From assembly GCF_013390595.1 (NCBI RefSeq), contig NZ_JACAWV010000022.1:1178001-1242000 (forward strand): 64,000 nucleotides of DNA, read 5' to 3'. Of this stretch, positions 9,204 to 18,800 are shown piece after piece (the stretch's first letter is position 1; each line of letters starts with the position of its first letter). Below the pieces are notes generated by a model. The model did not search any database. It was given only the letters and a program-made list of their open reading frames with translations, and was not told the origin of the DNA. Made by a program: the position numbers and the translations under genes. Source of the stretch: Rhizobium sp. RM. GTDB taxonomy: Bacteria; Pseudomonadota; Alphaproteobacteria; Rhizobiales; Rhizobiaceae.

Positions 9204-9232
9204 TTGCATTCCAAAATCGATTGAGCGATATA
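9204..9232 (+). promoter_or_regulatory. Possible promoter of tRNA-Gly
   Basis: TTGCAT (9204-9209) and GATATA (9227-9232) are separated by 17 bases and lie about 65 bases before the tRNA. The match to a housekeeping promoter is moderate. The rest of the 8990-9297 gap is AT-rich and holds nothing else that I can name. Confidence 0.35.
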
Positions 9233-9297
9233 GCACCCGTCGCCGCAACACTGGTGACCCACGGTTCAGCTTACTACCCCGGACCGTTGGCTTATGA

Positions 9298-9372
9298 GCG
9301 GGTGTAGCTCAGGGGTAGAGCACAACCTTGCCAAGGTTGGGGTCGAGGGTTCAAATCCCTTCGCCCGCTCCA
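9298..9372 (+). tRNA. tRNA-Gly (anticodon GCC)
   Basis: The cloverleaf is complete: acceptor GCGGGTG / CGCCCGC, D stem GCTC / GAGC, anticodon stem CAACC / GGTTG with loop TTGCCAA (anticodon GCC), T stem GAGGG / CCCTT with loop TTCAAAT. Discriminator T and an encoded CCA follow. No integrase or duplicated 3' end is visible, so there is no sign of use as an attachment site. Confidence 0.97.
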
Positions 9373-9496
9373 AATTCTCCCAGATTAAATGTCAAAGAAT
9401 TCAATGCCGTAGATGCATCTTCGGCTTGTATGCTTCCTTGCCGTTCATCATCGAATGGCGGAAGGGACAGACGCCCCTCCCTCCACATTTGCCAGA

Positions 9497-10330
9497 CTAG
9501 GCTGCCTTGTCCCAGACAGGCGCAAGGCCGTCGGGCGAAACGATGCGGCCTTCAGACGTGGCTAGACCATGGATGGCAGCCATATCTTCAGTCGAGAGAG
9601 CGAAGTCGAAGATTGCGGCATTTTCAGCCACGCGGGCCTCAGTGATCGTCTTGGACAGCGCGATCACACCGTCCTGTTGCACAAGCCAGCGCAACACCAC
9701 CTGCGCAACCGACTTGCCGTGCCGGGAGGCGATATCCTTCAGAACCGGTTCATTGAAAACCTTTCCATCCGCCATGGCAAAGTAACCGGTAATCGACAGA
9801 CCGGCCTGACGTGCCGCTGCAATCACTGCGTCCTGATTGAGATACGGATGGTACTCGATCTGATTGGTGACAAGCGGCGCGCTCGACAGAGCAACCGCTT
9901 CGGCCATCAATGCTGTGGTGAAATTGGAAACACCGATATGACGGACTTTCCCTGCCTCTTTCACTGCATTCAGAGCGCCGATCTGTTCGGCAAGCGAAAC
10001 GGCCTCATTCGGCCAATGCAGAAGAAGCAGATCAACATAGTCTGTTTTGAGCTTCGTCAGGCTCTCATCCACCGACGCAATAAAGGCATCGTGCTTGTAG
10101 TTTTCGACCCAGACCTTGGTCGTCAGGAAAATATCGCCGCGAACTATGCCGGAGCCGGAAATCGCCTCGCCGACCTCGGCCTCATTGCCATAAATCTGAG
10201 CGGTATCCACGTGACGAAAACCGGCCTTCAGTGCGTGCGGAACGATCCTGAGAACATCGGCGCCCGGAATGCGGAAGGTTCCAAAGCCGAGTGCCGGAAT
10301 AGCTGCGCCATTTGCGGTGACTGTATGCAT
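9497..10330 (-). CDS. Aldo/keto reductase (DkgA/DkgB-like)
   Basis: The 277-aa NADPH-dependent carbonyl reductase belongs to the AKR superfamily. The catalytic tetrad is complete: Asp42 and Tyr47 in DTAQIYGNE, Lys72 in TTKVW, His105 in LLLLHWP. The cofactor-binding segment SKTITEARVAEN is present. The closest relatives are 2,5-diketo-gluconate reductases of the DkgB kind, which also reduce methylglyoxal. It follows the MFS exporter on the same strand after 76 bases. The pair is divergent from a LysR gene, which suggests an inducible detoxification unit. Confidence 0.92.
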   Translation of the reverse strand: MHTVTANGAAIPALGFGTFRIPGADVLRIVPHALKAGFRHVDTAQIYGNEAEVGEAISGSGIVRGDIFLTTKVWVENYKHDAFIASVDESLTKLKTDYVDLLLLHWPNEAVSLAEQIGALNAVKEAGKVRHIGVSNFTTALMAEAVALSSAPLVTNQIEYHPYLNQDAVIAAARQAGLSITGYFAMADGKVFNEPVLKDIASRHGKSVAQVVLRWLVQQDGVIALSKTITEARVAENAAIFDFALSTEDMAAIHGLATSEGRIVSPDGLAPVWDKAA

Positions 10331-10406
10331 GAGCTTGCTCCTGGAGATAGTCGCGGCAGTTTGCGCCGCGACGATTGTGTTGAGATTGATGATGTTGGGT
10401 ACGGGT

Positions 10407-11588
10407 TCAGGCAGCTTTCAGGACCGGAGCCGCGCGACGGTCGAGAGCACTGCTCCAGATTGTCAGCAGCAGGGCGAAAGCGACGAGGATCGCGCCGATC
10501 CACGGGGTAGCACCAAGGCCAAGAGGAGATTCGACCACAAGACCGCCGAGCCAGGCACCAATGGCGATACCGAGATTGAAGGCGGCAATGTTGAGTGCCG
10601 AAGCCACATCAACCGCACCGGGACGATGTTCCTTGGCAAGCTGCACGACATAGAGCTGCAGGCCGGGAACATTGGCAAAGGACAGGAAGCCAAGCGCGGC
10701 AAGTGTAACAAGTGTCAGGATCGGCGATACGGCAGTGAAGGAAAACACCAGCAGGACGATCGCCTGCGCCAGAAACAGACCAATCAAAGCTTTGACCGGA
10801 TTATGGTTGGCAATCTTGCCACCACCGATGTTGCCCGCTGCGATGGCGATACCATAAAGCACGAGGATCAGGCTGACACTGGACTCAGAGAAACCGGTAA
10901 TCTGCTGCAGGATCGGCGCCAGGAAGGTGAAAGCAACGAACGTCCCGCCGTAACCGAAAGCCGTCATGGCGAAAACAATCAGCAGACGACCGGAACCGAG
11001 AACCCGAACCTGATCGAGAAGGCTCGCAGGCGGCGCTTTTTTCAACGTGTTCGGCAACAGGGCTGCGATACCGGCAAAGGCGATGACGCCGAGGGCCGAA
11101 ACAGCCCAGAAAGTGGCACGCCAGCCGAAGACCTGGCCGATATAGGTGCCGAGCGGCACGCCGGTAACGATCGCGACGGTCAGGCCCATGAACATCATGG
11201 CGATCGCAGAGGCACGCCGATTTTCCGGGACGAGGTCAGCCGCGATGGTAGAACCGACGGAGAAGAAGACACCGTGAGCGAAAGCGGCGAGAACACGGGC
11301 AACGAGCAGAAACTCGTAGCTGGATGACAGAGCCGCCAACGTGTTCCCGACGATGAACAACGCCATCAGTCCAAGCAACAGCGGCTTTCTTTCGATCCGG
11401 CCCGTCAGCGCGGTCAAAACCGGAGCGCCGAACGTGACACCAAGCGCATAAACACTGACGATAAGGCCGGCCAGCGGCAAGGTTATGTTGAGATCCGTCG
11501 CAACCGTCGGCAACAACCCGACGATCACGAATTCTGTAGTACCGATCGCATAGGCCGCGATCGTCAAAGCAAAAATAGCCAAAGGCAT
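10407..11588 (-). CDS. MFS efflux transporter (DHA1/AraJ-like)
   Basis: The 393-aa membrane protein has 12 predicted helices of the major facilitator superfamily. The start MPLAIFALTIAAYAIGTTEFVIVGLLP carries the GTTEF-GLLP motif of sugar-efflux and drug-efflux DHA1 members (AraJ, YdhP group). The A-like motif LTGRIERKPLLLG follows helix 2. It is probably proton-driven export; the substrate is unknown. It is the first gene of an operon with the aldo/keto reductase and diverges from the LysR gene at 11745 across 156 bases. Confidence 0.9.
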   Translation of the reverse strand: MPLAIFALTIAAYAIGTTEFVIVGLLPTVATDLNITLPLAGLIVSVYALGVTFGAPVLTALTGRIERKPLLLGLMALFIVGNTLAALSSSYEFLLVARVLAAFAHGVFFSVGSTIAADLVPENRRASAIAMMFMGLTVAIVTGVPLGTYIGQVFGWRATFWAVSALGVIAFAGIAALLPNTLKKAPPASLLDQVRVLGSGRLLIVFAMTAFGYGGTFVAFTFLAPILQQITGFSESSVSLILVLYGIAIAAGNIGGGKIANHNPVKALIGLFLAQAIVLLVFSFTAVSPILTLVTLAALGFLSFANVPGLQLYVVQLAKEHRPGAVDVASALNIAAFNLGIAIGAWLGGLVVESPLGLGATPWIGAILVAFALLLTIWSSALDRRAAPVLKAA

Positions 11589-11682
11589 GACGAATTCCCT
11601 TCCCTCGACCGATATCGAGAGCGCTGAAGACAGCCGCGCTGTCTGTTGGAACGATTGATGGGCGCAATATGAGGGAAGAGCA

Positions 11683-11702
11683 CTTGCGTGATAATCAGCA
11701 AG
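11683..11702. promoter_or_regulatory. Possible LysR operator
   Basis: CTTGC-N10-GCAAG is an interrupted palindrome in the gap between the MFS gene and the LysR gene. Its size and position fit a LysR-type activator site that serves both directions. Other arrangements are possible. Confidence 0.35.
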
Positions 11703-11744
11703 AATGGATAAATACCTTGGAATTCAATTCATAGGTGAACAGTC

Positions 11745-12644
11745 ATGGACAATCGCGCTGGGGAAATGGAAGTCTTTGTGACAGCCGCAGAGCTGGGAAG
11801 CTTCTCCTCAGCCGGACGTAGACTTGGGCTTTCCCCTTCTGCCGTCAGCAAACTCGTCACACGCATCGAAGACCGGCTTGGCACACGCCTGCTTCAGCGC
11901 TCGACGCGACTTGTGACCCTGACACCGGAGGGCGAAATCTATCTCGGCAGAGCAAGGCGCATTCTGTCCGACATAAGAGAGACGGAGCAGATCGTCGCAA
12001 ACGGTGGCAAGGTGGTGCCTCGCGGCCTTTTGCGGGTCAATGCCACGCTGGGCTTTGGCGAACGCTATCTGTTGCCGCTCGCACCGGAGTTTCTCTCGCT
12101 TTATCCGGAGGTGGAACTGGATATTTCGCTGACGGATGGTGTCATCAGCCTGATCGAAGAGCGGACCGATATTGCGATACGGTCAGGTGCGATGGAGGAC
12201 TCTGCACTCAAGGCCAGAAAACTCCTGGAGGTCCGACGGATGATCGTCGCCTCCCCCGTCTATCTCGAAAAATACGGCGCACCGGCAAAGCCACAGGATC
12301 TGGCTCGCCATAACTGCTTCAGCTTCAACTTCAATCGAAACCTCAACGAATGGCCGTTCAGGAACCCCGACACGGATGAGGTTTATCGACTGCCTGTTTC
12401 CGGTAACGCATCGGTCAACAGTGGCATGGCTATGCGCCGCCTCTGCCTCTCGGGCTTTGGCCTTGGAAGGGTTGGAGAATTCCACGTGCGACCGGATATC
12501 GATGCTGGACTGCTGGTACCTGTTCTCGAAGACTATAATCCGCAGGACCTTGAAGTTATCCATGCGGTCTACGCTGGCCACGAGCACCTGGCTGCGCGCG
12601 TACGTGCTTTCATCGATTTTGTTGCGGATAAGGTCGCGGGGTAG
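11745..12644 (+). CDS. LysR family transcriptional regulator
   Basis: The 299-aa regulator has an N-terminal winged helix-turn-helix (AAELGSFSSAGRRLGLSPSAVSKLVTRIEDRLGTRLLQRSTR, broken here at FSSAGR and SAVSKLV) and a periplasmic-binding-like effector domain from about residue 90. It belongs to the large YafC/DsdC-like group that often sits next to oxidoreductases and exporters. It is divergent from the MFS-reductase operon, its likely target. It ends 5 bases before the convergent stop of the next LysR gene. Confidence 0.92.
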   Translation: MDNRAGEMEVFVTAAELGSFSSAGRRLGLSPSAVSKLVTRIEDRLGTRLLQRSTRLVTLTPEGEIYLGRARRILSDIRETEQIVANGGKVVPRGLLRVNATLGFGERYLLPLAPEFLSLYPEVELDISLTDGVISLIEERTDIAIRSGAMEDSALKARKLLEVRRMIVASPVYLEKYGAPAKPQDLARHNCFSFNFNRNLNEWPFRNPDTDEVYRLPVSGNASVNSGMAMRRLCLSGFGLGRVGEFHVRPDIDAGLLVPVLEDYNPQDLEVIHAVYAGHEHLAARVRAFIDFVADKVAG

Positions 12645-12649
12645 TCAGA

Positions 12650-13549
12650 TCAGATGTTGTTGTGAACCAGCTTTGCCAACCAGTCGACAAAAACGCGAAC
12701 CTTGTTTGTGACATGTCGGGTTTGCGGGTAGACGACGTAGATCGGCATTGCCTCACAACGCCACTCCGGGAAGACCCGCACCAGTTCACCCTTTTCCAAA
12801 GCCTCCTTGACCATGAAAAGAGGAAGCTGGATCACGCCCATGCCCGCCAGCGCAGCGTTGAGATAACTACGACTGTCGTTGACCGACACCACGTAACGCG
12901 GCGTCAATTCGACGCTACGGACACCGTTATCCAGCGACATCGGCATGATCTGGCCGGTCGTGGCATTCAGGTAACCGACCGAATAATGATCGTTTTCAAG
13001 ATCCTCCGGCGTCTGCGGCATGCCGAAATTTTCGATGTAGAACGGGGCAGCAAAGGTCTCGAATTTGAGTTCGCCTACTTTTCTGGCAATCAGGGACTGG
13101 TCGCGTAGCGTTCCCACCCGCAGCGCGCAGTCGACGTTTTCGGCAAGATAGTCGACGAGGCGGTCACCGACACCGAGATCGATGCGAATATGTGGGTAGC
13201 GCTGATAAAAATCGCACAGATTCGGAATAACCAGAAGATCTGCGAAGACGCCTGCCATTTCTACCCGCAAGCGCCCGGACGGTTGCACCTGGGCACTAGA
13301 CATACTTCCATCAAGTTCTTCAATTTCCGACAGAATTTGCGCAGCACGCTCGTAATAAAGCGCGCCATCCGTCGTCAACATGACGCGTCGTGTCGTACGG
13401 TTGAGAAGCGTGGTCTGCAGGTGCGCCTCCAGCGCCTGCACCATGTTGGTAACGGTGGTTTTGGGCATGCTCAATGCCGTCGCGGCACGGCTGAAATTGC
13501 CGGTTTCCACAACACGCGTGAAAACGCGCATGGCCGAAAGTTGATCCAT
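12650..13549 (-). CDS. LysR family regulator next to the RND efflux operon
   Basis: A 299-aa LysR protein with an HTH in residues 18-60 (TGNFSRAATALSMPKTTVTN, then LLNRTTR) and an effector-binding domain. The gene is read away from the efflux genes at 13691-19052, with a clear interrupted palindrome in the shared 141-base gap. By analogy with MexT-type control it probably regulates the pump; whether it activates or represses cannot be told. Confidence 0.9.
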   Translation of the reverse strand: MDQLSAMRVFTRVVETGNFSRAATALSMPKTTVTNMVQALEAHLQTTLLNRTTRRVMLTTDGALYYERAAQILSEIEELDGSMSSAQVQPSGRLRVEMAGVFADLLVIPNLCDFYQRYPHIRIDLGVGDRLVDYLAENVDCALRVGTLRDQSLIARKVGELKFETFAAPFYIENFGMPQTPEDLENDHYSVGYLNATTGQIMPMSLDNGVRSVELTPRYVVSVNDSRSYLNAALAGMGVIQLPLFMVKEALEKGELVRVFPEWRCEAMPIYVVYPQTRHVTNKVRVFVDWLAKLVHNNI

Positions 13550-13594
13550 AATTCTCTCAGACGCTCGATTATTCGTTTTTTTGGAACAGTGAAT

Positions 13595-13612
13595 TCAAGT
13601 TGGCATACTTGA
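13595..13612. promoter_or_regulatory. Candidate LysR operator of the efflux operon
   Basis: TCAAGT-TGGCAT-ACTTGA has perfect 6-bp arms and a 6-base spacer. It lies 46 bases from the start of the LysR gene and about 80 bases before the hydrolase start. Confidence 0.45.
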
Positions 13613-13690
13613 TCGATCTGAGCCGAACAATAATATGCATTTCAGGTTTTGCAACAGGATCTGGTTTCTGCCGGTCCAGGAATTGGTGTC

Positions 13691-14488
13691 ATGGCGATGC
13701 GATGGGAGACATTAGGGTGCGGCCAGGCGGCCAGACAGCCCCTTCTCGCACGACGTTATGAAAGCGCCAACCTGTGCCGCACGCCACCGGTGGTGCTTTA
13801 TCTCAGAGGCGGTTCGTTTCTCGAAACGGATGCGGATCGGCCGGAACTTCCAGTCGCACGCGCACTTGCGGAAAGCGGTGCCATTGTGGTGGAGGCGGAC
13901 TACAGCAAGCCTTCGGGCAACGAGTTCCCGCTGGTGATTGATTGCGCCTTTGAAGCGCTCGATCAGGTCAGCAGGGACCGCAAGCATTATGGCAGCGCGA
14001 AATCGCTGCTGTTCGTCGCCGGCGAAGAAGCCGGTGGCAACGTCGCAGCCGGACTTGCACTGAAAGCGCGGGACCGGATGCCCGGCAAGCTTGCCGGACA
14101 GATTCTTTTGTCGCCAATGATCGACCCGATGATGACGACAGAATCTTTTCGCGACGCGGACAAGATCGGCATGCGCCAGCGTTGGGCGGATGGATGGAGC
14201 CACTACCTTGCCAAGGCGTGCGGCTTTTTCCACCCCTACGCCGCACCATGCCAGTGCACACGTCTCAACCGTGTCGCACCTGCACTGATATTCACCGCGG
14301 AGGATGATCCCCTTCGCGACGAAACAATCGGTTATGCGGAAAGGCTTGTGTCATCGGGCGTCGGCGTCCGGCAGCATGTCTTCCCCGCCGGAACCGGCTG
14401 GACAGGGCTCTATCGTGGAGAGGGAGGCAGATGGGTTTCGTCCGTCTGTTCGGAATTCACGAGCTTCGTCCAGGATTTGAAACACTGA
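13691..14488 (+). CDS. Degenerate alpha/beta hydrolase (HSL-like), probably catalytically dead
   Basis: The 265-aa product has the fold of hormone-sensitive-lipase-type esterases, but its active site is altered. The nucleophile elbow reads GEEAGGN (residues 111-117), where the family has GDSAGG, so Glu113 replaces Ser. The oxyanion HGG becomes LRGGSF. The acid region AEDDPLRDE is kept. The usual catalytic His near the C-terminus is not seen (PAGTGWTGLY). I chose ATG 13691 (CAGGAAT upstream); a TTG at 13649 lacks a usable SD. It precedes the RND genes on the same strand by 53 bases, so it is probably the first gene of that operon, perhaps with a binding role. Confidence 0.75.
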   Translation: MAMRWETLGCGQAARQPLLARRYESANLCRTPPVVLYLRGGSFLETDADRPELPVARALAESGAIVVEADYSKPSGNEFPLVIDCAFEALDQVSRDRKHYGSAKSLLFVAGEEAGGNVAAGLALKARDRMPGKLAGQILLSPMIDPMMTTESFRDADKIGMRQRWADGWSHYLAKACGFFHPYAAPCQCTRLNRVAPALIFTAEDDPLRDETIGYAERLVSSGVGVRQHVFPAGTGWTGLYRGEGGRWVSSVCSEFTSFVQDLKH

Positions 14489-14541
14489 AGCGTATCTATT
14501 CAAAATTCGATCGGCTCTGAGTTCGAGCCAAGGAGAAACCC

Positions 14542-15732
14542 ATGACGCTGAACACGAAGCGCCGGGCCCTGACGGGCGCCGGTATAGGACTTGCTGTCTC
14601 TGTTGCTGCGGCAGCCCTCATATTCGACCTGCCTACAAGCCGCGATGCAACGGCTGCGTCTTCGCCCGAAGCACCACCTGCAGTGCCGGTGACGGTTGCG
14701 ACCGTCGAAAGCCGCAATGTCATGCGCTGGGAGGAATTCTCCGGCCGCCTCGAAGCTGTCGACCGGGTGCAGATCCGCTCTCGCGTTGCCGGTCAGATCA
14801 AGGCCGTTCACTTCCGTGAAGGCGCGCTGGTGAAAGAGGGCGATGCGCTTTTCACCATCGACCAGGCCCCTTTTGAAGCCGCCGTCGCAGGCGCAGAGGC
14901 ACAGGTTGCCTCGGCAGAAGCCAAGGTCAGCCTCGCAAGAACAGAGCTGGATCGCGGTCGTCGTCTTTCTGACAACCGCACCATCTCGCAGAGTGACCTC
15001 GATCAACGGCAAAGCTCGTTCGCTGACGCAGAAGCCCAGCTTCGTGCTGCCCGCGCGGCCCTGACCACGGCCCAACTCGACCTTGGCTACACCGAAATTC
15101 GTGCACCGGTCTCCGGTCGCGTCGGCAAGATCGAAATCACCGCAGGCAATCTCGTGGCTGCCGGCTCCACCTCAGCAGCGCTGACGACACTGGTGTCGGT
15201 CAACCCGATCTACGCCAGCTTCAACGCCAGCGAAGGAACCGTCGCACGAGCACTATCCGAACTGCCGAAGACAGATGGCGCCCTGCCCGCTCTCGAGCAG
15301 ATCCCGGTAGAGATCGGCACGCTTTCGGATGAAGGCACCCCGATCAAGGGCACCCTGCATCTGATCGACAACCAGGTCGATTCCGCAAGCGGCACCATTG
15401 GTGTACGGGCCGTCTTCGAAAACCCTGACGGCAGGCTCATTCCCGGCCAGTTCGTTCGGGTGAGAATGGGCGAACCGAAACCAGAAAACCGCATCGTTAT
15501 CAGCGATCGGGCGATCGGCACCGACCAGGACAAGAAGTTCGTGTTCATCGTCGATGGCGAGAACAAGGTCAGCTACCGCCAGATCAAGCCCGGCGCTTCG
15601 GCCGACGGTCAGCGGATCGTCGAAAGCGGCCTCAGTGCCGGCGACACGATCGTCGTCAATGGTCTGCAGCGCATTCGCCCCGGCGCGACGGTCGCACCGC
15701 AGTCGGAAGAAAAGGTCGCGGCGACCCAGTAA
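14542..15732 (+). CDS. RND efflux pump, periplasmic adaptor (membrane fusion protein)
   Basis: This 396-aa AcrA/MexE-type adaptor bridges the inner-membrane RND pump and an outer-membrane channel. The N-terminus has a membrane anchor or signal (ALTGAGIGLAVSVAAAALIF). The lipoyl half-motifs RVQIRSRVAGQIKAVHFREG and APVSGRVGKIEITAGNLV flank a helical hairpin (residues about 95-170). The beta-barrel and membrane-proximal domains follow. SD AAGGAG precedes ATG 14542. No outer-membrane factor gene is adjacent, so a TolC-like protein from elsewhere must serve. Confidence 0.93.
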   Translation: MTLNTKRRALTGAGIGLAVSVAAAALIFDLPTSRDATAASSPEAPPAVPVTVATVESRNVMRWEEFSGRLEAVDRVQIRSRVAGQIKAVHFREGALVKEGDALFTIDQAPFEAAVAGAEAQVASAEAKVSLARTELDRGRRLSDNRTISQSDLDQRQSSFADAEAQLRAARAALTTAQLDLGYTEIRAPVSGRVGKIEITAGNLVAAGSTSAALTTLVSVNPIYASFNASEGTVARALSELPKTDGALPALEQIPVEIGTLSDEGTPIKGTLHLIDNQVDSASGTIGVRAVFENPDGRLIPGQFVRVRMGEPKPENRIVISDRAIGTDQDKKFVFIVDGENKVSYRQIKPGASADGQRIVESGLSAGDTIVVNGLQRIRPGATVAPQSEEKVAATQ

Positions 15733-15740
15733 GTCATAAA

Positions 15741-15811
15741 GGCGGCTCGCATTCGCGAGCCGCCGCCTCCCAACAGAAAATGCCCTGAAACTGGTAGCAC
15801 CGCGCTACCGG
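15741..15811 (+). other. Two stem-loops between adaptor and pump genes
   Basis: First, GGCGGCTCGC-ATTC-GCGAGCCGCC (15741-15764) is a perfect 10-bp hairpin. Second, CTGGTAGC-ACCGC-GCTACCGG (15791-15811) has 8 bp with one G-T pair. Neither is followed by a T run. They could stabilise the upstream message or tune the ratio of adaptor to pump. Confidence 0.6.
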
Positions 15812-15857
15812 AATAGGGCTTTGCATTCCAGATTTTCACCCCGGAGAGGGCTTTGAA

Positions 15858-18800
15858 ATGAACATCTCCAGATTTTTTGTCGACCGACCGGTGTTTGCCG
15901 CCGTTCTGTCGGTGCTGATTGTGGTGGCGGGCCTGCTCGGCATGCGCGCCCTGCCGATTTCCGAGTATCCGGAAGTCGTTCCTCCATCCGTCGTCGTACG
16001 CGCGACCTATCCGGGCGCTAACCCGAAAGTCATTGCTGAAACGGTGGCGACACCGCTTGAAGAGCAGATCAACGGCGTCGAGGACATGCTCTACATGTCG
16101 AGCCAGGCAACCTCGGATGGCGTCTTGACGCTGACCGTTACCTTCAAGCTCGGTACCGACCCGGACAAGGCGCAGCAACTGGTGCAGAACCGCGTTTCGC
16201 AGGCAGAACCACGCCTGCCTTCGGAAGTCCGCGCGCTCGGCATCACCACGGTGAAAAGTTCGCCAGACTTCATCATGGTCGTCAACCTCGTCTCCACGAC
16301 CGACGCCTACGACATCACCTATCTGCGCAACTATGCGACGTTGAACGTCAAGGACCGTCTTGCCCGCATCGAAGGCGTCGGCCAGGTGCAGGTCTTCGGC
16401 GCCGGTGACTATTCCATGCGCGTCTGGCTCGATCCGCAAAAGGTTGCCGAACATGATCTCGCCGCCAGCGACGTCTCTGATGCGATCCGTCAGCAGAACG
16501 TTCAGGCCGCAGCCGGTATCATTGGCGCTTCGCCAAGCCCTAACGGCGTCGATCTGCAATTGAACGTCAATGCGCAGGGCCGCCTGACCACGCCTGAAGA
16601 ATTCGGCAACATCATCGTCAAGAGCGGTGCCAACGGTGAAATCACCCGTCTTCGCGACGTCGCGCGCATCGAACTTGGTGCGGCTGATTATACCCTGCGT
16701 TCTCTGCTCGATGGCAAGCCTGCCGTGGCCGTGGCCGTCCTTCAGGCACCCGGTTCCAACGCCATTGAAATCGCCGACAATGTCCGTGCAACCATGGACA
16801 ATCTGCAACTGGCGATGCCGGACGGCGTGAAGTTCGAGATCGTCTACGACACGACAAAATTCGTACGTTCTTCCATCGAGAAGGTTGTCGACACACTCCT
16901 CGAGGCCGTTGGCCTCGTGGTACTCGTTGTCATCATCTTCCTGCAGACATGGCGCGCATCGATCATTCCATTGATCGCCGTTCCGGTATCGATCATCGGC
17001 ACTTTCGGTGTGATGTACGCGTTCGGTTTCTCGATCAACGCGCTGACATTGTTCGGCCTTGTGCTGGCGATCGGCATCGTGGTGGATGATGCCATCGTGG
17101 TGGTGGAGAACGTCGAGCGAAACATCGAGAATGGTCTATCTCCGCGCGACGCGACCTATAAGGCGATGCGCGAAGTTTCCGGGCCTATTATCGCCATTGC
17201 GCTGGTGCTGGTCGCCGTGTTCGTACCATTGGCCTTCATTTCCGGTCTGTCGGGCCAGTTCTACCGGCAGTTCGCCTTGACCATCGCCATCTCGACGGTG
17301 ATTTCGGCCATCAACTCGCTGACGCTTTCTCCCGCCCTCGCGGCACTCTTGCTCAAGGAGCACGGCGCACCCAAGGACTGGCTGACGCGCGGCATGGACA
17401 AGATCTTCGGCTGGTTCTTCCGTGGCTTCAACCGCGCCTTCGGCGCCGCCTCCAACGGTTACGGCCGGACTGTCGGCGGACTGGTATCGCGCAAGAGCCT
17501 TGTCATGCTGGTTTACCTCGCCCTGGTTGGCGCCACCTACAGCATGTTCTCGACGGTTCCGAGCGGCTTCGTCCCCGGTCAGGACAAACAGTATCTGATC
17601 GGTTTCGCCCAGCTCCCTGATGGCGCGACACTCGACCGGACGGAAGATGTCATCAAGCGCATGAGCGATATCGCCATGGAAACGCCCGGCGTCAGCAACG
17701 CCATCGCCTTCCCCGGCCTGTCGATCAACGGCTTCACCATCGGCTCCAACTCGGGCATCGTCTTCGCGGTTCTCGACGACTTCGAAAAGCGCAAGACACC
17801 GGAGCTTTCCGGTAACGCCATCGCCCAGCAACTGAACCAGAAATTCGCTGGTATTCAGGACGCCTTCATCGCCATGTTCCCGCCGCCACCGGTCAACGGT
17901 CTCGGCACGACCGGCGGCTTCAAGCTGCAGATCGAGGACCGTGCCGGTTACGGCTACCAGGCGCTTGACGAAGCCACCAAGGCGGTCATTGCCAAGGCCT
18001 ATCAGACACCGGAACTGGCTGGCATCTTCTCCAGTTACCAGATCAATGTCCCGCAGCTCTATGCCGACCTCGACCGCGCAAAGGCGGAACAGCTTGGCGT
18101 CTCGGTGACGGATGTTTTCCAGACGCTGCAGATCTATCTGGGGTCACTCTATGTCAATGACTTCAACGCCTTCGGCCGTACCTACAGCGTGCGGGTGCAG
18201 GCAGACGCCCAGTTCCGCGCCCATGCGGAAGACATCGGACGTCTGAAGGTTCGCTCGGCAACGGGTCAGATGATTCCTCTGTCCACGCTGTTAAAAGTTG
18301 ACGCGACGACAGGTCCGGAACGCACGAACCGCTACAACGGTTTCCTTGCGGCCGACATCAATGGTGGCCCTGCCCCCGGCTTCTCGTCCGGTCAGGCACA
18401 GGCCGCAATGGAAAAAATCCTCAACGAAACGCTGCCTCCCGGCATCGACTTCGAGTGGACGGACCTGACCTACCAGCAGATCCTCGCCGGCAATTCGAGC
18501 ATCATCGTTTTCCCGCTTGCCCTGCTCCTGGTCTATCTTGTGCTGGCAGCGCAATATGAAAGCCTGACATTGCCGATCGCCATCATCATGATCGTGCCAA
18601 TGGGTGTTCTGGCGGCGCTGACGGGCGTCTGGCTGACAGGTGGAGACAACAACATCTTCACCCAGATAGGCCTCGTTGTCCTTGTCGGACTTTCGGCGAA
18701 AAACGCGATCCTGATCGTGGAGTTCGCCCGAGAACTGGAGTTCGAAGGCAGGAAGCCGATTGCCGCCGCCATCGAGGCAAGCCGTCTGCGCCTTCGCCCG

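Noticed and set aside
9298-9372. tRNA-Gly as attachment site of a genomic island
   Set aside because: No integrase, no repeated tRNA 3' end and no change in gene character on either side.
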